This document shows positions 23,745 to 34,600 of a DNA stretch of 64,000 nt, in pieces. The DNA is from Strigamia acuminata (taxonomy: Eukaryota > Arthropoda > Chilopoda > Geophilomorpha > Linotaeniidae), in the NCBI GenBank assembly GCA_949358305.1, contig OX442318.1, positions 854,501-918,500 of the forward strand, read 5' to 3'. The notes under the pieces are model-generated. The model worked only from the letters and a program-made list of their open reading frames with translations, did not search any database and had not been told where the DNA came from. Each line of letters opens with the position of its first letter. Position 1 is the first letter of the stretch. The position numbers and the translations under genes were made by a program.

Positions 23745-24612
23745 ATTTCTCTGAAATTAGCACTTCCCTCAAAAAAGACCCAATATCAGCCTTTTCACAT
23801 GCAACAAGATTGTGAATGACAACCATAAAGCGGAAAGGCTGTGAGTCCAGAGGGGTACCAGAGCCTCTTATTATGTGGCTGACAATGTAGCTGACAATGT
23901 GGGTGACAATTCATCGCGTCACAGTTCATCGCATCAAATTCATCGGTCGGACAATTCATCTCATCGTTCACCAATTCATCGTGTAAGTTTTTTTTTAAAG
24001 TTTTTATTGCGATGTGATGCAACATTCGTTATTAAAAAAAGTCTAAATGTCAAACCAACGCAATAAAAAAAACATTTCTCACGCTACCAGTATTCATCAT
24101 TCTATTTCGTACCAGTAGTTGATTTGATAAACAAATTAACTTGAGTAATCAAAAGCAAATAAATCTGAGTTACCAAATGCAAATAAACATATAAGTAATC
24201 AAAAGCAAATAAACATACAAGTAATCAAAAGCAAATAAATGATTTTCACATCTCACACGAGCGAGCACAAGCGCAATGAATGAATGAATTAATCGATATC
24301 GACATGTCAACTAGAAATGGAAGAAAACACGCAGAGGTTTACAAATGCTGTTGACAGACATCACTTTTTGTGAGAGAACATTTGTCACATAGTTGGTAAA
24401 CACGGCTGCAGCATTCAAAAGCGTCGTAATCAGGCCAGAAAGCAGAATAGTTGACAGTTGACACATAATAAATTTCTTAGAGAAATATTTTACTCGATAC
24501 TCCGCTCTTGGTGAGGTAAGTGTGTTCAAAATCAATTCGTTTGGCTGCCTAGCAAAAGGATTTCTTTTCGTAATTTTTTGAAAAATAGGAAATTAGCTAG
24601 AAATTATAGACA

Positions 24613-27600
24613 ATGAACGGGCAAATTTCACGTCAACCATTTAGCCTAATTCAACAACTAAGAAGAAGAAGACTGCAACACATTGTTGGCACTGTCATGG
24701 CGGAGCAATTAGAGATGCCAGCATTTATCAAATCTCTGAAAAACATTTCAAAAAAGAAAAGAATTACTTGTTATTTATTATTCATGTTACTGGTTATAAA
24801 TTTGGGAATGTGTGTTTACCAAACTGCAGAAAGAATATTGCATTACATGGATGAACCCACAGCGGTAGATGCGTATTTAGTTGAAACGACGCACGGTCTT
24901 TTTCCGTACGTTTACATTTTTCCAAAAGAAACAGAAGATTATGACAAGAGAATTGATAGAGCCAGAGACATGGATGAATATACGTGTTCAGCATTAGAAC
25001 AGCTACCAGGCAAAGATATCTATAACTTTACTGATATTATGAAATATTTGAGTAATTTCAGTTACATAACCGATGCTTACTTCACTATGGTAAATTTCAA
25101 TATATTAAAATTTATTTTTTTGCAAAATATAAATTTTTGCAGGGAAAATCACGCATTAATCTTACAATAAAAAAATTACGATTCCGTCATGCAACCAACA
25201 GCTCAAATTTCAAGTGGTAAGTCAATTTGTGGAGAAAAGCAAGCCCACCTATCTATTGACATTCATTTTGGTTTAGAGTTGCGGCTTCCGTATGGAAATG
25301 TTAATTACCAGATGGTAATCAAATTCAATTTTCTGAAGAAATGCTATCGATACTACGTAAGTTTTTAATACAGGCAAATTTCTACTAGTCTTTTGGCTTT
25401 TCAGATACTCACAAACTGTACAGTAACCAAAACTATTTTTTTTTTCTTTTTAAATAAATTGTGACAAATGTCAATTGTGACCAGATGAATTGGAATTTAT
25501 GTGATTACTTTGTATAAATTAGAAATATTTTTTTTCTTCTAAAAAAATAAGAAAAAAGCAATTTTTCTAGTCCAGTAGTAACTGTTGAATTTCTTACTTT
25601 TTCAGGGGCTAATAGACCCATCACCAATCAAATTTCACACATCTTTTGAAGAAGCTCTACATATGGAAATCAAGAATAGACTTAAACCTCGTAGTAAAAA
25701 GAAACCAGAAACTAAGAAATACCGTGCAACAAGTTCTCTACAAAAAGTTAAAAAAATAAAAAAAATATTTGTTGTTTCAACACAAAACAATTGAACCAAT
25801 TAATATATTTCAGTATCACTTCACCAACACGAAGCGAATTCCTTGTGATAGCAATTTAGATGAATGTTTGCGTCTTTGCCTCTTGAAAAACATTACTTGC
25901 AGGTAAATAAACTCATGTTTTTATTAGTTTGCACGAAACTAGTATAACTGATGCGCTGTTACATATCATAAATAATAATTTTAGATACCCATTTTATGAA
26001 GCAAGAAACCAACCAAAATGCAATGACACTTATCTAAAAGGAGAATTCATTAGGTGGAGAACATTTATCCGTGCAACTGCAGATCTAATAGAACACTGCA
26101 AATGTCGCAATTTATGAAGGAAGCCATTGAAATTTTTGTCAGCAACAACCACGTTCGAACATTAGAAGAAAATCTTTCGTACGACATAATCTCTTTGATG
26201 TGCGACATTGGTGGCAACATCGGACTCTATTTCGGAATGTCTTGCTTAACACTCGTCGAAATCTTTGTCCATTGTTGCAAATACAATCCTTTTCTCACCG
26301 AGAACAGAAGAGCAAATTTTAAAATGAAGAACAAAATCCAGACAATGCTGGTTAAAGCGAAGAAATCGCAGGAACAACAAATTCGCAAAAACAAACTGAA
26401 AATTTTGGTTTTCCTACGTCTGGGTGTCATCTCGGTTTCTCAAGTTTACAACTACGTTCATTCTTATTTTGATTATCGAGTCACCAAAACCATTTCTCTT
26501 GTTCGGGACAAAACCATCCAATTGCCACTTATAATAGACTGTTTAAACATTGGTCGGTCAAATTACTTTATGCCAGTCTTAGCTCGTCAACTGAACATCG
26601 ACTGTAGTCGTCTCCAATTACTCGATTTCCTCCATCCGTCATCAAAATATGCCCACGAACCACTGAGATTGTGGAGAGAATCCATAGATTTTGAAGGCTT
26701 CTTCAGACTTTTGAATGGCAAATGGCAAAGAGTAAGAAATTGTAATTTACACCATTTCCATTTAGGGTTGTGTATAATCAATGTTTGCAGTATAACCGAG
26801 ACCTTCGAGTATTTGAATCTGCTAACGTATCAAAATTGTCGACACCATTTGGAATGTGCACGGTGTTTAGGAAAGGTGAGAATGAGTACATCGCAAATAT
26901 TTTGCCTTCACTTTCAATTTCAAATGTATTCAGGCGACATGCCCTATTCTCCAGGCAAAAATAGTATCGAGTTTAAAAGTGAAAATAGATTATTTCGACA
27001 TGAATGCGCTGTCTATCGCATAGTAAGATATTGCCAGCATCCTTCTAAACAATTTGCTAATTTGATTGTCATTCATTACAGAACTTCATCCTGCCTCAAA
27101 ATCGATTGTTTCACCCTAAACATATCTTTCACATTTTATACAACTACAAAATACACATAGATTTGATGCGTCAAACGGTAATGGCTGTATTTAAGAGCAA
27201 AATCGTAATTACCATATTTGCATTGTGACTGCGATATGGTCTTACCCGCCATGGTATGGAGATTTGCCACAGCGGGAGGGATGCGTACATCACGTAATAA
27301 CAAGACAGGGACTCAGATTGTTGGGTTTTGGCCTTTAATCATTGTCTAGGGGTTGGGTCACCTATCTTACTGTGTGGCTGTGCTGTTAGGCACGCTACAC
27401 CGGCGTCCGACTCGTCACACACGGAACTTAAGTCCCATGGGTGATGTTGTCGGTCACGTCAGACGAACATTCTGCTGTACTTACCCACACAACCCATGTA
27501 GCCGCTCATGGAGGCTGCAGCAGGCACATCTTCCTGCTCCTGAGCGTCACAGTGGTGAATGGTGAGAGGAGCAGAGTCAGAAGTTGTCTCTGCTGGTGTT

Positions 27601-28410
27601 AGGACCGTGGCAGCTCACCCTAGCACGTCTTCACCCTCGGCTCTCTCAGCAACGTCTCTCGTCTCACCACACCACTCAGCTCCCTCCTCCCCAGCTAGGC
27701 CGGTCCACTCCTCCAAGATGGGGACAGCTTGGAGCCACCAGGCTGTGTGTGGAGTGATGTAGGCTACTAGGGTGGCCAAACAGTCACAGCATTCCCGCAT
27801 GTTCTTAAATATTCGGGACGCTTCTATTGTGGCTTGTAACCTTAAGTAATACAGTACCGGTATTTGAAAATTTGTCCTCTTTCAGTTGATTCGAGTAAAT
27901 ACTCCGAAAAAACCTTGTCAAGCAAACGATCTAGTTACGAAATGTGAAGAAAAATGTTATCAAGACAAACTGAAAAAGGTGTCATTTAATTGCAGGTATC
28001 TAAACTCTTTCTTTCAGCTCCACATACAATTGTGTAGCATAAATATAGATTCAAAATTGTATCGAATCTTATGCCATTCTGTTAGGTTACCTTTTATGGA
28101 AAAATTCAATCTAACTCTTTGCATGACTCGGAAAACGGCTAAAATAACTCAGAAAATCTACCTTGAGACTCTATTCAAAACCTGCTCCTGTGTAGCACGC
28201 TGTGAAGAAACTATATTACTACCCTCAATAGTTGAGCAGGAATATCTTAAAAATCACAACGAAATAAAATACAGCATTGACAGCAACATCCGAGAAGTAA
28301 TCGAAGAACAGAAAGAAATGACCATCGTCAAATTATTGTGTCAAATTGGATCGATTATTGGCATTCTGACCGGTCTCTCGATATACGCTGTTGTCGAATT
28401 TTTCATTTGA
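24613..28410 (+). pseudogene. DEG/ENaC-type channel, two fused units (copy 3), two frameshifts
   Basis: Exons: 24613-25089, 25143-25216, 25277-25356, 25606-25746, 25814-25902, 25985-26731, 26791-26875, 26934-27022, 27082-27177, 27886-27995, 28086-28410. Same exon layout as the other copies, with both pore regions preserved (CDIGGNIGLYFGMS and IGILTGLS). Exon 2 has a run of seven A at 25169-25175 where six would keep frame: after it the frame encoding MQPTAQISS is offset by one from the frame encoding GKSRINLTIK. Exon 6 has a small deletion at about 26115: CKCRNL runs into a stop while the frame for KEAIEIFVSNNHVRT resumes one base off. Exon 4's donor (gttaaa) is unusual. All other exons are open and splice sites are good, so inactivation looks recent, or one lesion could be a homopolymer sequencing error. 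Confidence 0.8.
27224..27788. mobile_element. TG...CA element (solo-LTR-like), 565 bp, intron 9 of copy 3
   Basis: Starts tgtgactg, ends cagtcaca, with 4-bp duplication gcat (27220-27223, 27789-27792). GC-richer than its surroundings. It is the uninterrupted relative of 4617-10698. Confidence 0.65.
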
Positions 28411-28710
28411 TTACAAATTAAACAAAAATTTAAAAAATATGCACATCAACTAAGAATTTAAATTTTATCAAAATATATTTCTAAATAAGCTTTAGTAAAT
28501 AATAATCATTCTCTGGACTACTTCTAATTAAATCACACTGCGGTACGATTAACTGGCTGTAATATTGATGCACCAAATAAAACCTTTTTGCAAATGCAAA
28601 TAATATTTTCTTCATGTCATCACCACCAGTCCAAGTGGCCATAGTGTTGAGGTTATCTGCTACATTAATCAACCCCCATCTAGTGACAAAAACTAGAAAC
28701 AAAACCAAAA

Positions 28711-31572
28711 ATGGCGACCTCGCTGTGCAAGATGAAGCTAAACTCAGCATTAATCAGATTGAATTTCCGTCGAAATCACCACGTAAACAAACTCTCCCAA
28801 CTTTTCCCTTCACCGGCAATGAGCCTAGACGACAACAAAAACGACAAAACAACATCGGTACGAAAAAAAACCAAAAAAAAAAAAAAATTATAAGAAAAAA
28901 TAATTTTTCTTAACTAATTCCGCCAATTTTTGCAGCTAATGTTGAATTACGGACTAATTCGTGCGTCCAGTCCAGGCATGTACCATTTGATGCCACTAGC
29001 GGTGAGATCCATGGAGAAATTGACCGCGATAGTGGACAAAACGATGCGCTCGATCGGGTGCCAGAAAATCGAAATGGCGGCGGTTTTTCCGCGCGAATTG
29101 CTCGAAATTAGCGGTAAAATTGGATTTAAAAACTGAGATTAAACGAAAATTGGATTTAAAAAGTGAGATTAAACCGTCTTGATTGCTTTTTGTTTTGTTT
29201 TAGGTCGATGGAGTTCGTTGAAATCGGATTTATTTAAGTTCGAGGACAGGAATGGTCACGAGTTTGTGTTGGCGCCGGTATTGAAGTTGGTTGGGGTTCG
29301 CGAGTGGATTTTTGATTTTTGATTTAGTTTTTTGCATTTTAGACGCACGAAGAGGCTGCGATGCATTTGGTGAAGTCTGCCGGGAATTTCGTGCAGTATT
29401 TGCCTTTGAGGATTTATCAGGTTTTTGTTCTGTGGGTTTTTTTTTAATTTTTTTTAATTTTTAATTTTTATTTTTTAGATTACGAATAAATTTCGGGATG
29501 AAATGAGCCCTGAGAAGGGGTTGATAAGGGGCAGGCAGTTTTTGATGAAAGGTAGAGTGGGAGTTGGTGGAAAATTGGATTTTTAATTGAGAAATTGGAT
29601 TTTTGTGGTGGAAGATGATGGAGATTTTAGAAAGTTTATTTTTTGCTTAATTTGTGCAAAGAATTGAATTTTAGTCAAGGATAATACAAATTTGTCATGA
29701 ATTTTTACAATTTTCGCTTTGAAAATTCAATTTTGTGGTTAATTTTGATATTTTTCCATTTAAAAATTCAATTCTGTGATTAATTTATGTAATCACCGAT
29801 TTTATCAAAAAATTTAACACTTTTCACAATTTTTATCAAAAAATTCACAATTTTACCATTTTTATCAAAAAAATTCACAATTTTCACCATTTTTATCAAA
29901 AAAATTCACAATTTCCACAATTTTATCAAAAATTTCACAATTTTCACCATTTCTATCAAAAAAATTCACAATTTCCACAATTTTCACCATTTCTATCAAA
30001 AAAATTCACAATTTCCACAATTTTTATCAAAAAATCCACAATTTTCACCATTTTTAACAAAAAAAATCACAATTTCCACAATTTTCACCATTTTTATCAA
30101 AAAAATTCACAATTTTCACAATTTTCACAATTTTTATCAAAAAAATCCACAATTTTCACAATTTTTATCAAAAAATCCACAATTTCCACAATTTTTATCA
30201 AAAAATTCACAATTTCCACAATTTTTATCAAAAAAATTCACAATTTCCACAATTTTTATCAAAAAAATCCACAATTTTCACCAATTTTACCCTAAACTTT
30301 AACAATTTCAATTTTAACATTTCACATTTCAAAAACAAATCCAACTTGCACCCCAAAACTTAATTTCCAACCTTTGACACGTTTCCCTAATTCCCCAGAT
30401 CTCTATTCCTTCGACGAGACCGAACAACTCGCTTTACACACCTACGACCTCGTCAACGAAGCCTACAAAACATTTTTCTCAAACCTAGGCCTAAACGTCA
30501 TCAAAGGTAACTAAACCCCAACAAACTCAATCCCATTCACAACATTCAATCAAGTCAAGGCCGACAACGCCACAATGGGCGGAACACTCTCCCACGAATA
30601 CCACGTCATCAGCGAAGCCGGTGACGACCGCCTCCTCATTTGTCCCGAGTAAACTCGCTAAAATCCATCAAATTTCCCCTTTCTAATGCGCTCCAACCTT
30701 ACAGCGGCCATTTTGCAGCCAACGCCGAAACACTAGGTCCGTAACAACCCCAAAAAACCAATAAAAATTGACAAAATCCCCAAAAAATTAACAGAAAACG
30801 ACGATCCAACCTGCGCCATCTGCGGCCGACAATTGGAAAAGAAAAATGGCGTCGAGTTGGGCCACACTTTTCTATTGGGCACGCGATACAGCGAACCGTT
30901 CCAAGCGATCTACAAAAAAGACAACCAAGCACGGTAAACCCAACAATTTAATCAAAAACAAAACATTTTTAATTCGATTTAACCTAGACCGCTGCATATG
31001 GCGTCGTACGGGTTAGGCCTAACCCGAATTTTAGCGACGGCCATTGCTGTTTTCTCATTGGACAACCAGATCAGGTGGCCGGAACAGATCGCGCCATACC
31101 GGATGTGCATAATAGCGCCAAAAGTGAGCGAAAAACGTAAAAAACTAAACAATTCAACCGATTTTTCTCATTTTTCGCATCGTTTCGTTCGATTCCGGCG
31201 CAGAAAGGAAGCAGAGAGGAAAAAGCGGCGCCGAATTTGGTCCAATCGCTCTACGACAAGCAAACTCGATGTCCCGGATGGGCGGACGATGTTGTCGTCG
31301 ACGACCGCACGACGCAAACGATCGGAAAACGTCTCGTGGAAGCTCGAAAACTGGGAATCCCCTACGTCGTCGTCGTCGGAAAAAACGTAAAAACCCCCAA
31401 AAAACCCCCAAAAAAACCCAAAAAACGTCATTTTTCGTCATTTTAGGTGCTGGATGCGCAACCCAAGGTCGAAGTCCACCACGTCGCGACCGGAAACACG
31501 TGTCTGTCGGCTCCGGACGACTTTCTTTACTGCGCAAACGATGTTGAAATGCCGATAAAAATTGCTCGTTGA
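28711..31572 (+). CDS. PARS2: Mitochondrial prolyl-tRNA synthetase
   Basis: Charges mitochondrial tRNA-Pro with proline using ATP in the matrix. Twelve exons: 28711-28857, 28936-29113, 29204-29277, 29343-29420, 29479-29551, 30399-30506, 30555-30648, 30705-30736, 30795-30933, 30988-31123, 31204-31386, 31447-31572; 455 residues, close to the family length. Exon 1 encodes a basic, Ser-rich presequence (start MATSLCKMKLNSALIRLNF) typical of import signals. Class II motifs are all visible: motif 1 SPGMYHLMPLAVRSME, motif 2 FRDEMSP...GLIRGRQFLMKD, motif 3 YGLGLTRILA. PTHEEA, DNATMGG and the C-terminal anticodon-binding domain from WPEQIAPY follow. Splices are canonical GT-AG, though donors at 29421 (gttttt) and 30737 (gtccgt) are weak. 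It starts 300 bp after the end of copy 3 and converges on SPTLC1. Confidence 0.95.
29780..30290. repeat. Intronic AT-rich minisatellite in PARS2
   Basis: Intron 5 holds some 15 imperfect copies of a unit of about 30 bp, of the form atcaaaaaaattcacaattt plus ccacaattttt. Unit length varies. Confidence 0.85.
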
Positions 31573-31583
31573 GATTTGGTTTA

Positions 31584-31589
31584 AATAAA
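31584..31589 (+). promoter_or_regulatory. PARS2 polyadenylation signal AATAAA
   Basis: Canonical hexamer 12 bp after the PARS2 stop codon. Cleavage 10-30 bp downstream would put the mRNA end inside or beyond the SPTLC1 3' end. Confidence 0.7.
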
Positions 31590-31603
31590 TGTGTGGAAAA
31601 CGG

Positions 31604-31609
31604 TTTATT
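31604..31609 (-). promoter_or_regulatory. SPTLC1 polyadenylation signal AATAAA
   Basis: tttatt on the plus strand, 17 bp after the SPTLC1 stop and 15 bp from the PARS2 signal on the other strand. Confidence 0.7.
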
Positions 31610-31625
31610 TGCGTTTTAATTGGTG

Positions 31626-34600
31626 TTACAAAAGCTTGGTGGCGCTGTGGAGCGTGCGCACTACGGCGGCGATGTCTTCGTCCGTGAGTAGCGCGTTGAC
31701 GGTGAGGCGGATGCTGGGCCTCGGTAGATGCACTTCGTCCTGTTCCAGGTAGCTGGCTATGGTGAGCGCGACGCCATTTTCCCACGCCTGAGATTGAAAT
31801 AGAATTAGTTTACGTTTTTTTAAATTTTTTGTTTTGATTTTTGTTACGTGTTGGACGATTTTCTCGAGTTTTGCCGTTTCGGCGTCGCGGGAGTCGGAGG
31901 TGGCGGCGAGGTGGAGGTGTTTGATGGGGGATATGGGGATGCCGGCCACTTCGAGTCCGTTGAGTTGTTTGAGTTTGGAATGGATCGATTGCGCGTTTTG
32001 TGATAGTGTTTCTATAATGGCTGCAATGGGAAATTTGAATGGGAATTAGAGTTTTTTGGTTGACTGGGTTCGTTTGTTTTGTGCTTGTTGGCAGGTTAGT
32101 TTTCGTTTGAATCGCTTATTTCTTCGTTTTAATCAACAAAAATTCGGTATAATCGATTAAAATATCGAGTATAATCGATTAATTTTCGTTAAAATCGATT
32201 AATTTTTATTAAAATCGATTAAAACATGAAGTGTAATCGATTGATTTTCACTTTAATCGATGAATAATCGTTAAAATCAATTAAAACATCAATTGTAATC
32301 GATTAATTTTCATTAAAACCGATTAAAACATGAAGTGAAATCGATTAATTTTCACTTTAATCGATAAATAATCGTTAGAATCAATTAAAACATCAATTAT
32401 AATCGATTAATTTTCACTTTAATCGATTAATTTTCACTTTAATCGATTAATTTTCACTTTAATCGATTAATTTTCACTTTAATCGATTAATTTTCACTTT
32501 AATCGATTAATTTTCACTTTAATCGATTAATTTTCACTTTAATCGATTAATTTTCACTTTAATCGATTAATTTTCACTTTAATCGATTAATTTTCACTTT
32601 AATCAATTAATTTTCACTTTAATCGATTAATTTTCACTTTAATTGATTAATTTTCACCTTAATCGATAAATAATCGTTAAAATCAATTAAACATCAATTG
32701 TAAATATGTAATCGTTAATTTTCATAAAAACCAATTAAATAATTAAGTATAATCGATTAATGTTCATTTTAATCGTTAACTAATTGTTAAAAGCGATTAA
32801 AAGCCCAATGCTAACCGACCAAGCGAAGCAAACAAATTACATGGATCTTCCTCGATGATGCTAACAGCCGCGGTGGCCGCCGAAGCCAACATCGGGGGCA
32901 GCGACGCCGAAAAACAATAGCCCAACCCCGACAACCTCTGATGGTCCACAACGTACGTAGAGCCCGTGCAGAACCCTCCGGACGAGCCAAACGCGAACTC
33001 CAGCGACGCCATAATCAAATCCACCTCCTCCACCGGCACCGCGAAGTGTTCCGTCACCCCGCGTCCGCTGCCGCCCAGCACGCCCAACGAAACGCTCTCG
33101 TCGATGAACAAACGCACTTTGTAGCGGTTCTTCAACACCACCAGCTCCGGCAACGGACACAGATCCCCGTGGTTCATGTAAATGCCCTCGACGACCAGGA
33201 AGCGCCGCGTCACTTTGGCCTTTTTCTGATTCTAGACAAAAATCGCTTTGAGTACAAATCAAACACAATCCGAATACTACAAATGTCAGCTGCCCCTTGC
33301 CCCGCATAAAAATGACCCTTTTGGCCGAAAAATGGATCATTTCAGACCAAACAAGCTGGGATTTGTAATGCAGGGAAGCATTACACATTAGACTTCTAAA
33401 CCCTGTCCTTTTGTCCCTAAATAAAACACCGAAATTTTGTCAATATAAAGCAACGACAAACAAAATCCGACCAAAATTTGATATGATATGCTGCGGAATT
33501 GTTGCTTCCGGGGTTTGCTACAATCGGGAAATAAATCGCGCGGAAAACTAGAAAATATTTCTAGTTCGATTTTATTTCGCAGCCAATCACAGCTCATTTG
33601 CGGCAAACCCCGGATGCAACGTATCCGCAAGTGTGAACCGTCTTCCATGAAAATTACGGAAATGACGTCGTCATGATGACGTCATTTCCGTAATTTTCAT
33701 GGAATACACCGCTAAAAATGCACTAAAACCGGTTTATTAATTCAACCGGAGGTCGGAGAAATCTGAAAATACCTTAGGATACTAATATAAGTATGCTCGA
33801 TTTAATGCCGTTGTCCGTTTCGCTCTATCTTTTATAGTTTTTGCGGAATCGTTGTCGACAGACGGACATGACTGTTTCATAAGACTTTCTAAACATAGAG
33901 TTTAGAAGTCTAAAATCAACGTTTTAGCCCAAAAATGGATCATTTTAGACAAAAAAATCAACATCTTAGCCCAATTTTTTTTATACACTCAATAATCGTT
34001 ATTGGGGGATCCACCCCGGAATGTCTAATGCCAAAATGTCTAAGCCGAAATGTCTAATGACAAAATCAAATAATGTCTAATGCCAAAATGTCAAATAATT
34101 TTATTTTTTAAGAATCTCGAAATTTGAAATAAAATTTTTTTTTCCATTTTTATTCCGCAGAAGAAAAAGAATAAAATACAATTTTTTATAATTAATTCGT
34201 TGATTATTTTAAGATTACAAAAGAAAACACAAAATACAATTATAATTTCACATTGTGAAACAAACGCAGATAATCTAAAGTAAGAAATAACAAGTTCACA
34301 ACACCATTGATTCGATACAACACATGTGTTATCGTTATACAACACAACAAAAGACGTGAGTACAAGGACATTGAAGAAATTCAAATAAAATACTAAAGAA
34401 GAATGGTTGGTTTAATTAAAATATGAAATATGAAATTATAATTGTATTTCGTGTTTTCTTTTGTAATCTTAAAATAATAAACGAATAAACGAATCTTCTG
34501 CGGAATAAAATGAAAAAAAAAATTTTTATATCAAATTTTGAGATTCTTAAAAAAAAAATTATTAGACATTTTGGATTAGACATTTTGTCATTAGACATTT

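Larger units (their letters stand above)
21684..24612. other. Divergent upstream interval between copies 2 and 3
   Basis: About 2.9 kb separating two head-to-head channel genes. It holds two unrelated 12-bp minisatellites (22842-23040 and 23540-23744), a partial relic of the TACTC MITE family at about 23360-23475 (ggtagtaatacaaactt, ggctcggccaaa), and otherwise AT-rich DNA with no credible ORF. Promoters for both genes must lie here. For copy 3, a good donor at 24516 (gag|gtaag) and an acceptor at 24608-24609 suggest a non-coding first exon ending at 24515. Confidence 0.6.

Noticed and set aside
23425-23815. ORFs rich in GRPGVVQGSSR-type repeats
   Set aside because: Artifact of the second 12-bp minisatellite; no non-repeat coding sequence is attached.
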